Below are positions 33,626 to 44,289 of a stretch of DNA of 64,000 nt, piece by piece (the stretch's first letter is position 1; each line of letters starts with the position of its first letter). Location of the stretch: assembly GCA_022828595.1 (NCBI GenBank), contig JAKGHH010000001.1:210317848-210381847 (forward strand), written 5' to 3'. The notes under the pieces were generated by a model. It ran no database searches. It saw nothing but the letters and a program-made list of their open reading frames with translations, and had not been told where the DNA came from. This DNA comes from Nelumbo lutea (lineage: Eukaryota > Streptophyta > Magnoliopsida > Proteales > Nelumbonaceae). The position numbers were made by a program, and so were the translations under genes.

Positions 33626-33817
33626 GAGTTCACATCTGCGCCCCACAAAGGGCACCCCACAACGTCCCACAACACATCTCCACTGTGTATTGGGAACATC
33701 TCCCGATGATAGTACTAGAACCGATGATGTCATCATCGGGAGATGTTTCCAATAAACAACGGGGATATGCTATGGGACGTTGTGGGATGCCCCTTTGTGG
33801 GGTGCAGATGTGAACTC
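33626..33817. mobile_element. Foldback MITE, Mutator-like, copy 2, with perfect 9-bp TSD
   Basis: Left arm GAGTTCACATCTGC, CCCCACAAAGGGCA, and so on to CATCTCCCGATGAT; the right arm is its inverted copy. The arms meet almost in the centre, so nearly the whole 192 bp can form one hairpin. Flanks are ataagagta at 33617-33625 and ataagagta at 33818-33826, a perfect 9-bp duplication. The related Helitron A has the empty site at about 31126-31140. So this MITE arrived after A and B had separated. Confidence 0.92.
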
Positions 33818-35964
33818 ATAAGAGTATATAGTTGTTTTATATTTTTAACTTTTTAAATAATTAATAATTATTCATATTTTATATACTACTGTTAATAATT
33901 TTTTTGTAATACAAAAATAACAATAATTAATTTCAATTAGGTTTATTCATCAAACTAATGAAATCGACCAACCCAATCTACTCGACCCAAGTTGGTCGGT
34001 TTTCTAGTATTTTAGGTGGGCTTTGGTTCAAAAAATTCCCAATTTGACCAAGTTAGATCAATTTCACTTTGGCCATTTGTAAACTGACCAAAATCGAGCG
34101 ACCTAACCATAGATATATATTAATATTTTATATTTTAAATATAATTTTTAATATGAAAAAGTGGGAAATTTCCCATATTTCTTAGTCTAAAATGTTTTAT
34201 ATCATAAATCTAATTTTTAAATTTATTTTTTTTATAATTTCATTGTAATTTTTAAAATTAAATTAAAATTTTAAGCTTAAATCTTTTGAACCAACTAACC
34301 AAACCAAAAAACTGACCCAAACCGATACAACTTGAGTGGATCAATTTTCACAAAAGGTCAGTTGGTTTCAATTGACCAACTCCCCTACTTGACCAGGTCA
34401 ATTTAGTTGGCCAAATAGCCTACGACCGAATCGAACCAACTAATGAACACTCATAATTCCAGCTAAATTAATAGTCTCATCTCTAGTAAACAACAATAGT
34501 TTAATCTCCAATAATTATTGAAAATTTATAGTGAAACTACACAACTATTGAAAATATAATGACAATAAAAAATACATTAAGTACTAAAAATATATTAACT
34601 AAGTCAATAAATAGTTTAATCTCTAATAAATATTAATTAATAAGTTATAACAAAAATACAATAAGTACAATGTATTAAATTTAGAAATTTCAATAATAGT
34701 AGTTTAATCTCCAATAATTATTGAAAGTTTTCTGTTAAATAACAAAACAAAATAAATTTATACATAATCATTGAAAATACATTTATCACAAAAAAAATAA
34801 TAAATAATTACTGAAAAACCATAAATATTTATTTTAGTATATATAATTATATAATAAATACAGATTAAAAGTTTAAAATTATTAATAATAAATATTAATT
34901 TTCTTGAAAGTTATTTTCTTGAATTATTACTTGATATAAGTGAAATTACTTATTTACAAAATTATGTAAAATATTAAATTATTATTAATTTCAATATTAT
35001 GTTATAATTATTTTTCTACTTTTCAGAAATTTCTTAAATTTATTACATAATTTCTTTATTTTAACTATTTAAAATCCAGTTATGTTAATATTTAAATACT
35101 TAAATAATATGTAAAATCCATGCTGCCATGATTAAATAATAAAAGTAAAAAAATTGATAAAATGAAAAAAAAAATAGAATTTAAAAAAATTGGGAACATT
35201 TTTAACATATATATTAAACAAAAATAATTATGTTAAATAAGAAATGTTTTTATTAATGATGAAATTGGAATGTAAAATTTAAAACTAATTGAAAATAAAA
35301 AATATTTTCCTATTCTCTCTCATTAAATCCTATATTTAAAATATATTTTTCTCATCATTAAATTCTTGTAATTAAATCCATAATATTAATTTTAATAGTA
35401 TAAAAATAAATATTTTGAAAATCAAACTGAAAAAAAAAAAACATTTTTCTTCCCTCCTGGTGGCGAGCAAGCAATTTGACCATTTAGGGTCAAATGGATT
35501 AATAAATAATGTCATAATTAAATAATAAAAAAATTAAAATAAATAACTATAAAATGTAAGAAGTATTTTTATTAATGATGAAAATGGAAAGCCAATTTCA
35601 AAATCTACCTAGAAATTAAATGATGTCATAGTCAAATAATAAAATATTTAATAATAGAAAATACAATGAATCACAAAAATAATAAAAAAAAAAGATAAAA
35701 GAAAATTTTGGGTACATTTATAAAAAATAAAATATTGGGTACATCTCTAATATTGTACATTCATTATATTGAACAAAAATAAATTTTATACATAAGAAAT
35801 AATTTTATCAATAATGGAAATGTAATACAAAATTTAATGTCAACCTAAAAATCAAACAATTTTTATTTTTAGATGGTGGGTTAGTGGTTTGAGTAATATG
35901 ATATTATAGACAAACAAAATTTTAAGTGTGATAAGTACAAAAATATTTTATATAATGTAAATGA

Positions 35965-37440
35965 AAGCCGATTGTACATTTAAAATTCAGTTGCAAGTTG
36001 ATTCAGAAACCAACCAAACTCTGAAAATTGGCTCTACATTTCAAATTATAAAAACCCTCGCCATGTCATTGGAGGCTTATGTGGCTGTTGCCAACATGGG
36101 ACTCTTATTCCATGTTGGACATAGTAGAAAACCTATATCGAAAATAGGTTATCAGTTTCTCTCCCACTCCCTCTATCTCTCGACCTCCCTCCCTTCTCTC
36201 TCTCACTCTCACAGTCATCTCTTGATCTCCTGCTCCCTTTGTCTCTCCCACTCTCTCTACTTTGGTCTGTAGCCAAATCAAAACCTCTCTCTCTCTCTCT
36301 CTCTTATTATTCTCCCTCAATCTTTTTCATTCTTCTCCCTCACTCTTCCTCTCAGTCAAAATCTCCTTCTCCCTCAATCTCTATCGTTCTCCAATTGGTG
36401 TAAATTTCATAACCAAGAGTTTCTTGTGAATTTTAGCAAATTGGTGTAATAATTTTTGAATCATTCCAAATTGGTCTCATGTTCTTTTATATGATCTGAT
36501 TAATACAATATAAGTGTGTAAGAAAATAAGAAAATAAAAAACGAGAGAGAGAGAGAGAGAAAAAAAAGCTAAGGGAGAATGATAGAAATTAAGGGAGAAC
36601 GAGAGATCGACTGAGAAAGAGAATGAGAGAGATTGAGGTAAAACAATAGGTAGAGAGAGAGAGAGAGAGAATGAGAGAAATTGGTATAGAGAACTTAAAT
36701 ACAGAAACCAAAAACCATTTTTAGTTATTTTCAAATCACATAGGGGATGTTTGGAACCGTGGCCGTTTTTCAAAAAAACGGTGCCACGTCAGATCCATGT
36801 AGGTGTTTCAACAAATGCCCATGTATCCCATTGTTTGGTTCAACCAATTATTAAAAAATCGGGCATGCCTCAAAAATTGGGACCCCACCGATGCATAAAA
36901 CACCAAATTCGATAAATCGTTTCCCCCAACAGTTGATTGATGTGTATCCTATGTGGTGCTTACCTGTCAGCACATACATGAAAAATGGTAATGAAAATCA
37001 CCTTACCAAACAGCATAGTGTTGCTCATTGCCTATGTGGTAGAAGCGTTTTTTTTTTTTTGTGAAAAAACGGGTTTCAAAAGCATGGGCATTTTTTCTTG
37101 AAAACTGGTCCCAAAAAGCGCCCACACTTTCAAACACCATGATAGTCGTTGAGCAGATAAAGATGACTATGAGTGAAAGAGTGAGTGAGATTGAGAGAGA
37201 GAGAGAGAGAGAGAGACTAAAAACCCTTTTTTTTATTTTCCAATCACCCAACATTAAAGGGCAATTTCAGTATAAGATTTTTATTATGTCCAATATGAAT
37301 TAAGAGTCTCATGTTGGCAATAGCCACATAACCCTCCAATGGCATGGTGAGGGCTTTTATAACTTGAAATGTAGAGCCGTTTGTTAGAATATTGTTGGTT
37401 TATAGACCAAATTGTAACCAAATTTTAAATGTACAACTAG
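35965..37440. repeat. Large inverted repeat with GA/CT tracts
   Basis: Left arm about 35965-36150 ('ccctcgccatgtcattggagg', 'gttgccaacatgggactctt', 'ttggacata') is repeated inverted at about 37255-37440 ('aagagtctcatgttggcaa', 'cctccaatggcatggtgaggg'). Arms are about 180 bp with moderate identity. Between them are four pyrimidine/purine tracts arranged in mirror fashion: CT-rich at 36165-36300, GA-rich at 36543-36670, and GA-rich at 37190-37216. It may be a non-autonomous DNA transposon of about 1.5 kb nested in Helitron B. I do not know the family and found no clear target duplication. Confidence 0.7.
36744..37136. mobile_element. Possible inner MITE with short inverted ends
   Basis: The left end 'gggatgtttggaaccgtggccgttttt' is matched inverted by 'aaaaagcgcccacactttcaaacacc' at the right. 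Ends of the type GGTGTTTGGAA are usual for plant hAT or PIF MITEs. It contains further 'gaaaaaacgggtttcaaaagcatgggc' text of the same style. No clear target duplication is seen, so the call is tentative. Confidence 0.4.
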
Positions 37441-37717
37441 CTCCAACTATAATTTCACCTAATTTAAAACTAATCCAAAAGCAATGCTATTTCTACAACT
37501 CTTATCTAGATGGTGGGTCAATGGTTCAACTTTTCAAAAAAATGCATGATGTCATAATTGAATAGTAAATATTTAAGTTTGTTATTAATCATATTGTTAC
37601 TTTTTTTTTTAATTTTCAATTTCTATCTTGACTATGATATATTTAAAATTCAAGTAATTAATATGAAGATATTTTTTTCACATACAATCCATGTGCTTAA
37701 TTACTAGTATATATAGA

Positions 37718-39597
37718 TAGATAGATAGATAGATATTCTGGGTCATCTTCCATGAAATGGGCCCAAAACAAAAGTAGCCCAATAATCAATAGTTCTAGCA
37801 TCCAACCAATCACAGGATTTGGCTGGTAAATACCCAATATAATTGAATGGAAAATCTGAAAGCTACATTGATCAAATTTTGGATCATCGGGGTCATTGAA
37901 TTGATTGAATTTCCAAATTAATGGCGAAATTGCAAGAATCGCTGACCTCTCCACCAAATCAGAGATAGAGAGAGAAAGACTCTTTAAGTGTTCATAACTT
38001 TATGATCTGTTGATAAAAGTTGAAACGATAGCCTAAAAAAAAGTAGAGGAGATAAGGGAAGAGATTGTTGAAGCATGTGACGAGATCAATTCTACTGGAA
38101 AAAAAAATCCCCAAAATGTTGAGTTCAAATCAATTCTAGTGATTTTGGGTTTCATAGAAATCTCCAATTCAACGAGGGCCCACACATTCACTCCAACACC
38201 ACCTTTATGGGTCATTTTATCCATGATGAAAAGCCCATCATATAGAGGCTCCAAAATAAAGCAGAACCCCAATTTCATCTGCCCTTTCAAGTTTCAAAAA
38301 ATGAAATCTTCTCAGCCAAAAATCAATCTGAAGGGTGATCCTAACCATCCAATCTGCCACACCCACATTCAGTTTTCATGATGAAATTTTGAGAAAACAA
38401 CCCAGAAAGAAGATAAATCTGATAGTTGTGGTCGTCGAAATGGATCAGCAATGAACCCAATTGGCTCATCAGAACAGTATTAGGAGTTTGGTGCATCTTT
38501 CTTCCCTCTGAAACATCATTTTCTCCCTTGAGCTTTCATTTTCAATTACAAAGATGGATCACTAAACATTGTTTGCATAGCTAGAGTGTTACGAGTGGCG
38601 GATCAAATGCCTACAACCTGAAATGACTAGACAAAGCTGCCCGAGTTACTACATGTCAACATTCACAACCTGTGATGTGAATCAACTGATTAGGAAGAAA
38701 GGAAGGATATTGACAAAGCAACAGAACCAGGATGTATGTTCTTATCACTGAAGAGTGGGGTGGATGATGGTGGATCTTCCCAAGGAAGCATATGGATGGA
38801 AAAAGATTGAAACCAGACATCTAAGCCTACAATCTAAGCTTCAGCTTAGCTTTAACTACCTCAATTAGTAAGTCCAACTTACTAGACTTAGCACCTGTCA
38901 TATTCAGTGGCCATCATCAAATAGAAACTTATTCTTTGGCACCAAATGAAATTGAAGCTCCTGAGGCATGTTCAGCTCTTAGTCTCTGGAATCACTAGAC
39001 ATGGCCATGGTGGTATCTCCATTTCTAGGGTAGTATTCACCTATGGGGTAGGCTTGAGTGAAAGCTCAAAAGGTAGAACTAAAGCAGAACACTCAGTGAC
39101 AGTGAGGCCCAAAAGAGGAATGAGTTTGGAAGGACAGGACAACTTCCAGTTAGCTAGCTTATTTAACTTGTCAAGCTGGAGTTATAGAGTATCCTTTTGG
39201 AAATCCCAATTGGGCATTTGGCTTTATTGATGTTGAAACTTGAAAGGGTCATGGGCTCATGCTAAAGATATTGATTAGCCATTGTTGTTAAAGGAGAGGT
39301 TCATTCATGTGGAAGAAGATCCATCATCCATCAATGAGCTTGTTTGGTCAAAAATAATCAATCATCATAAAGCAGCACAGATTCACCATGAATTGTACCT
39401 TCCTTTTTATGTTTGGTGGCAATTGTTAAAGATAAATGAAAACACTAGGAGAAATAAATAGTAATTAGACTACAAAACAGATTGAACTTCCAATGAGACT
39501 GATGAAGGAACAAATGCCAGGATAAATCAGCACTAGCTTTTCTTTTTGCGGCCTTCTTATCAATGATGCTTCAACAGGGGTCTCATAGGTCATGTTT
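37718..39597. other. Non-coding stretch between Helitron B and element 2
   Basis: It starts with an (AGAT)5 run (37714-37735). Frames of 80-94 codons at 38033-38381 and 38946-39230 have no known motif. I see no gene. Confidence 0.45.
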
Positions 39598-39602
39598 GGT
39601 AC

Positions 39603-40574
39603 TGATGAGGGCGGATTTGGCCTTCCAATGATATTGTGACACATGGCACCTCGAAACAAATAGGAGACACCTAGAACCACTTAGACAACAACTTGCCTTA
39701 GCCAAATTGGTGGTGTCTGACTTGGTAGCCCGGCCCAGGCACGCCCTGGCGTGGCGTAGCACAAGCACGACCTGGCAGCCTAGCACAGGTGCCAACCTGG
39801 CAGCCTGGCACAGGCACGACCTAGCGGCCTGGCTCAGGCACGACCTGGTAGCCTAGCACAGGTGTCGACCTGGCAGCAACTAGCGACCTGCCCAGGCTCG
39901 ACCTGGCAGCATGGCACAGGCGCCGACCTGGCGGCCTGTGAGACGTGCTCACTGACGAATTCGGCATGCATATCCCAACACTCCCACGATCCATGGAAGT
40001 TGGCCCACATGCCGAACGATTCGGAGGGTGGTCAACATGCATGGTAGTTACCTCTAGGGATCTCGGACCACATATACGACCTCGCGGAAATCTCGGATCC
40101 AATGCGTGAAGCCCACGCCAAACAATGCCTATATAAAGGCACCAACCCCAATGGCATTGGGGGGCAAGTAAGCATATTCTAGCTCTCATACTTTGTGATT
40201 TTTAGCTCGTAGTCTACTATGAGAGTACTAACTTAAGCATCAGAGTGACCTCGCCGAGTTAGCCACCCCGAGTCGTCTGGCATTGATTCCTTGCAAGTCT
40301 CTAAAGAACGATGAAGCTCAACAATCAATCCAACTCGCCACCAAGCAGCTCATCCCTCTGGTCAGCTCGTCACCTAATAGGCAGCTCAGCACTCTAGTCA
40401 TCTAGTCACCTAACCTACCTAGCTCGGCCCAATCAGCTCGTCATCAAACATGCCTAGCTCGGCCCAATCAGTTCAGCACCTAACCTACTGAGCTCGGCCC
40501 AATTAACTCGACATCTAATCTGCCCCCAGCTTAGACCAAATGATGAGGTACTTAGCCAAAAAATTGATTCATCA
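39603..40574 (+). repeat. 5' LTR of element 2
   Basis: It begins TGATGAGGGCGGATTT and ends TTCATCA directly before the primer-binding site. It has a TATATAAAGG box near 40131-40140 and the R-like text 'actaacttaagcatcagagtgacctcg', shared with the 3' LTR and with element 1. The upstream half contains a GC-rich minisatellite (39724-39950), and 40370-40520 has 35-bp repeats around 'agctcggcccaatcag'. At 972 bp it is much longer than the 683-bp 3' LTR. Confidence 0.8.
39724..39950. repeat. Minisatellite in the 5' LTR of element 2
   Basis: About eight units of 24-25 bp of the form 'ctggcagcctggcacaggcacgac' with point changes. The unit is absent from the 3' LTR. One more diverged unit lies at 41049-41075 ('gacctggcggcctggcccaggtga'), inside the element. 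Confidence 0.85.
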
Positions 40575-40594
40575 ATTGGCACCGTCTGTGGGAT
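40575..40594 (+). other. Primer-binding site of element 2
   Basis: 'attggcaccgtctgtggga' follows the 5' LTR and matches the form known from plant Ty3-gypsy elements better than the copy in element 1. Confidence 0.75.
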
Positions 40595-41095
40595 GCGCTA
40601 CAAAAAGCTAAGTTCTCATCCTCCGAAAGGCTAAGTCCGCTTCTTCCATAAAGCTAAGTTCTCACCTTTTAGAAACTAAAAGCTCTCACTTTCTAGTTTC
40701 CATTTTTATGAACTCAAAGACTATGCAGGAAGTAGATGGCCAACAAACTAAGCAGCTCTACCAACTTTATTTCAACTCAGATAAAGCCTCATCAGTCCTC
40801 TTTGTGAGGTACCCTCTACAAAGATGAGCTCTTCGTGGCTTCCACGAGAGTAGGCGGCCAACAGACTGCATGGATGCCCTTACCGATCAAGCCTTCCAAG
40901 GCTCCCGTGCGAGCTGGTGACCTAAAGTCAGTAGTGCTTCCCTTGTAGGTCGAGCTCCTAGTAGCTTCTTGTAGGAGTGGATAATCGATGTCACTAACGA
41001 GGCAGATGCAGCGCAGTCGTAGCTTTAAGGAGCCAAGTTGGATGCCCAAGCATGACCTGGCGGCCTGGCCCAGGTGAGAACTGTCGAACTAATAA

Positions 41096-41282
41096 AACAT
41101 TTTGGTACAACATAAGACCTAGTCGCTTCTTCGGCATGGGCAAAATCAAAGATCAAGGAGAGTGGACTACGAGTCACTGAGCCTAAGGGATAAAGTGCCA
41201 AACTGGCAAAGATTTCGGCACCACATAAGACCCAGTCGCCTCTTCGGCATGGGTAAAATCAAAGATCAAGGAGAGTGGACTA
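41096..41282 (+). repeat. Tat spacer tandem units, first block
   Basis: Two units of about 112 bp, each with 'actacgagtc', 'gcctaaggg', 'ttcggcaccacataagac', 'agtcgcctcttcggcatggg' and 'aaatcaaagatcaaggagag'. The array is cut at 41282 by the nested LTR element and goes on at 43630. Confidence 0.85.
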
Positions 41283-41973
41283 TGTTATGGTCACACCAAC
41301 CGGCAACGCACTGCGGTGCAGTCATAGGCAGCAACACGCACAGTAGGCCACATAGCAGCAGACACCACCTAGCAGTGCCGCACAACAGCACGCAACACGC
41401 ACCACCTGGCAGCGCCGCACGACAGCACGCATCACACGGTAGCAGAACGCACCTCACGGCAGTAGCACTGCGGCAGTAGTAGGGCAGGGCCCACATGACA
41501 GCTCATCAGGCTGGGCCCACACTTATCTTACCACATCAGCTCTAGCCGCCAACTCACCACCAGCTTACCTTATCCCTTATCCCTTATCCCTTATCTTATC
41601 TTATCCTTATCTTATTGTATCTTCTTAAGTAAGAGTTATGAGTTTTAGTTTGAGTAGGTAATTAGGAGTTTTAGTTTGAGTTGGATTTCCCTAGCCTAGT
41701 TGAATCCAACAAGGAATTCCCTTCTGTAATCTCCTATTTAAGGAGCTACGAGTTGAAATAAAGTATTTAGTTTTCCAATCAATAAAAGAGTGAGGAGAGT
41801 TCGGGTGGTCTCTTAGACAAATCACCCCAAGGGAGAGTTCGGGTGGTCTTTTGGACAAATCACCCATTCAGTTTCCGCAATAGGGTCTGCACGCAAGGGA
41901 AGGCGCAAGGGAAAGCAGGGCTTTCTCACCGTGGACCGACCTGTGACGAGATCCTACGCACGAAACAATAACA
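41283..41973 (+). repeat. 5' LTR of the starch-synthase element
   Basis: U3 contains a GC-rich minisatellite of CAGC/GCACGCA units (41320-41480). A TATTTAAGG box lies near 41747-41755. A 38-bp duplicate holding 'gagttcgggtggtct' at 41833-41870 is present here and missing in the 3' LTR. A cluster of CCTTAT units (41573-41617) is longer than in the 3' LTR. Confidence 0.92.
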
Positions 41974-41974
41974 T

Positions 41975-41987
41975 TTGGTATCAGAGC
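41975..41987 (+). other. Initiator-Met-type primer-binding site
   Basis: 'ttggtatcagagcc' starts 1 nt after the LTR. TGGTATCAGAGC is the well-known site complementary to the 3' end of plant initiator methionine tRNA. Confidence 0.92.
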
Positions 41988-42004
41988 CAAACATCACGGG
42001 CGAT

Positions 42005-42145
42005 ATGGAGCAGCTATCATTCAAGGTCAACAAACTGGAACATAGGCTAGCAGAAACTAGCATGGAGGTTTGTGAAGTCAGGGAAGATGTCCGGGAGATG
42101 CGACGCCTGCTGGAAGCATTCCTCCCCAACAAAGAAGGGATATGA
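42005..42145 (+). CDS. Short gag-like N-terminal frame
   Basis: A 46-codon frame starts [17 protein letters not shown] and goes on with heptad-spaced Leu/Val and many charged residues ([18 protein letters not shown]), then stops at TGA 42143. The position right after the primer-binding site and the coiled-coil character fit the start of a plant gag protein, but no gag domain can be shown. It overlaps the longer frame 42072-42581 that continues into the starch synthase part, so the transcript could make either product. Confidence 0.5.
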   Translation: MEQLSFKVNKLEHRLAETSMEVCEVREDVREMRRLLEAFLPNKEGI

Positions 42146-42249
42146 GGGAATCGCCAACACAAACAGTCACCGTTCAAACTGGGCAGAGTCATCCAGCGAA
42201 CAGCAGATCACTGCCCCTATAGCCGCAGTTATTCCCAAGGATCAATGCA

Positions 42250-42945
42250 CGGAGGATAAAACTGTAAGGTTTCCTCCTTTGGCCATGGACAATGTCACGA
42301 ACATTATATTGGTACCTGCAGAATGCGCTCCTTGGTCGAAGACAAGTGGACTTGGCGATGTTGCTGGGGCTTTACCAAGGGCTTTGGCTCGGTGTGGACA
42401 TAAAGTTATGGTTGTGGCACCACAGTATGGTAACTATGCAGAAATCCAAGAAACAGGAGTGCGCAAGAGATGTAAGGTGGATGGGCAGGATATGGAGGTA
42501 ACTTTCTCTCAAGCTTATATTGATGGCATGGATTTTGTGTTCATAGACAGCCCTATGGGGGAGGCCGAAGGGATATTTTAAAACATGTGGTTCATTTCTG
42601 TAAGGCTGCTCTTGAGGTTCCCTTCTGTAAGCATACCCGGTGCGTTCCTGTGATTCACAACATAGCACACCGGGGCCGTGGTCCAGTATGCAATTTTTAT
42701 TATGTGGATCTTCCACAAAACTACTTCAAACTATATGACCTAGGAGGTGGGGAACACTTCAATGTCCTTGCGGCTGGCCTGAGTGCAGCAGATCATGTAG
42801 TCACTGTAAGCCATGGCTACGCCTGGGAGTTGGAAACTAAAGAAGGGGGCTAGGGTCTGCATCAAATAATCCAGCTTTATGCACTAAGCTACGGGGCAGT
42901 CCCTGTTGTTCATGCTATCGATGGACTGAGAGATAGTGTGCGGGA
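42250..42945 (+). pseudogene. SS2: Captured, processed starch synthase II fragment
   Basis: From about 42280 the frame reads [10 protein letters not shown], then [25 protein letters not shown] and [15 protein letters not shown], then [15 protein letters not shown], the GT5 catalytic domain start of plant plastid starch synthase II. In the ADP-glucose-binding KTGGLGDV motif the second Gly-position residue is Ser. A first gap loses about 15 residues at 42558, with a frame change. CKAALEVP follows, a second gap drops about 40 residues, then [13 protein letters not shown] and [38 protein letters not shown] at 42852 replaces an expected Trp. A third gap jumps about 230 residues to LYALSYGAVPVVHAIDGLRD, from the C-terminal GT1 domain. 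No introns remain, so capture through RNA is likely. It cannot make active enzyme. Confidence 0.93.
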
Positions 42946-42954
42946 GGGGTGTAA

Positions 42955-43629
42955 TGTTATGGTCACACCAACCAGCAGCGCACTGCAGCGCAGTCATAGG
43001 CAGCACCACGCATAGTAGGCCGCACAGTTGTAGGCACCGCCTGGCAGCGCCGCACAGTAGCACGCACCGCCTGGCAGTGCCGCACAGCAGCACGCACCGC
43101 CCGATAGCACGTAGCACGCATTGCCTGGCAGCACGCAGCACGCACCACACGGCAGCAACACGCACCACGAGATGCACACACAACCGGCAACAGCAATAGG
43201 GTGGGGCCCACATGACAACTCATAAAACTGGGCCCACACTTATCTAACCACATCAGCTCTGGCCGCCAACTCACCACCAGCTTACCTTATTCCTTATCCC
43301 TTATCTTATTGTATCTTCTTAAGTAAGAGTTATGAGTTTTAGTTTGAGTAGGTAATTAGGAGTTTTAGTTTTAGTTGGATTGCCCTAGCCTAGCCGAATC
43401 CAAAAAGGAATTCCCTTCTGTAATCTCCTATTTAAGGAGCTACAAGTTGAAATAAAGTATTCAGTTTTCCAGTCAAGAAAAGAGTGAGGAGAGTTCGGGT
43501 GGTCTCTTGGACAAATCACCCATTCAGTTTCCGTAATAGGGTCTGCACGCAAGGGAAGGCGCAAGGGAAAGTAGGGTTTTCTCACCGTGGACTGACCCGT
43601 GATGAGATCCTATGCGCGGGACCATAACA
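42955..43629 (+). repeat. 3' LTR of the starch-synthase element
   Basis: It begins TGTTATGGTCACACC directly after the purine tract and ends ACCATAACA. It aligns to the 5' LTR along its length. The GCACGCACCGCCTGGCAG-type minisatellite (43020-43150) has more units than in the 5' LTR. Confidence 0.92.
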
Positions 43630-43890
43630 AACTACGAATCGCTCCCAGAGCCTAAGGGCTAAAGTGTCGAATTGGCAAAGACTTCGGCACCACATAAGAC
43701 CCAGTCGCCTCTTCGGCATGGGCAAAATCAAAGATCAAGGAGAGTGGACTACGAGTCGCTCCTAGAGCCTAAGGACTAAAGTAACTAGCAAAGACTTCGG
43801 CACCACATAAGACCCAGTCGCCTCTTCGGCATGGGCAAAATCAAGGGTAAGGAGAGTGGACTACGAGTCGCTCCTAGAGCCTAAGGAATT
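43630..43890 (+). repeat. Tat spacer tandem units, second block
   Basis: Units start at 43631, 43748 and 43859 with 'actacgaatcgctcccagagcc' or close forms (spacings 117 and 111 bp). The first unit is the right half of the one interrupted at 41282. Confidence 0.85.
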
Positions 43891-43989
43891 GAATCAATGC
43901 TTACGAGCTCATCGAATTAGTCATTTCAGACCAAAAGAAGCAATCTACTCCCTTCGCCGAGTTACTTTCAGCTTGGGAGTGGAGGGCAA

Positions 43990-44285
43990 ACCTCGATCTC
44001 GGCTGGGAGAAGTATAGGACCTAGCACACATTTGGACTGTAGCCCACCAACAAAGGGTGGCTCGGTACTATAATGCCCAGGTCAAGAAATGGCACTTCCG
44101 TGCTGGTGACCTGATTCTCAAGAAAGTCATGGTACCTGAGCTCGGTGTCGATAAGCTCAGACCGAACTGGGAAGTCCCCTACCGAGTAAGTCGGGTACTC
44201 AGAGAAGGTATGTATAAGCTCGAAACCTTAGAAGGAAAACAGGTACCCCGAGCGTAGAACATCGGCAAACCTAAGGCGATACTAC
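43990..44285 (+). pseudogene. Integrase C-terminal fragment of element 2
   Basis: The frame reads RVARYYNAQVKKWHFRAGDLILKKV, PNWEVPYRVSRVL and LETLEGKQVPRA, then a TAG. It matches the C-terminal domain of the integrase in element 1 (about 75 per cent by eye). The catalytic core is not present upstream; spacer repeats take its place. So this is a 5'-truncated relic placed between two blocks of spacer units. Confidence 0.85.
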
Positions 44286-44289
44286 TTGT

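Larger units (their letters stand above)
33101..37717 (-). mobile_element. Helitron-like non-autonomous element B
   Basis: The minus-strand 3' end is CCCGTGCATCGCACGAG (hairpin), TCCTTT, then CTAG, preceded in the host by A at 33100. The first 2 kb (33101-35100) align to element A with many substitutions. After that the two differ. The proposed 5' end is TCTATATATACTAG on the minus strand at 37717, again giving an A/T target; this end is inferred. It holds a foldback MITE at 33626-33817 and a large inverted repeat at about 35965-37440. No helicase frame is present. Confidence 0.6.
41283..43629 (+). mobile_element. Non-autonomous LTR retrotransposon carrying a starch synthase II fragment
   Basis: A compact 2.35-kb element with LTRs at 41283-41973 and 42955-43629 (both TGTTATGGTC...ATAACA), an initiator-Met-type primer-binding site (TGGTATCAGAGC) and a purine-rich stretch GCGGGAGGGG before the 3' LTR. 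Flanks gacta and aacta give an imperfect 5-bp duplication, and the split spacer unit on either side fits together. The internal 981 bp encode no polymerase; they hold a short gag-like frame and a processed copy of a host starch synthase gene. It must have used the enzymes of another element. The LTRs are closely alike apart from length changes in repeats, so it is younger than its host element. Confidence 0.93.

Noticed and set aside
35961..36320. Frames of 71-103 codons rich in Ser, Leu, Arg and Glu
   Set aside because: They translate the inverted-repeat arm and CT/GA microsatellites.
38033..38381. Overlapping 80-85 codon frames on both strands
   Set aside because: No known domain, no start context or splice signal, and no link to neighbouring frames.
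42884..43277. Three overlapping minus-strand frames of 80-109 codons rich in Cys, Ala and Arg
   Set aside because: They read the GC-rich minisatellite of an LTR backwards; composition and overlap in several frames show chance frames.
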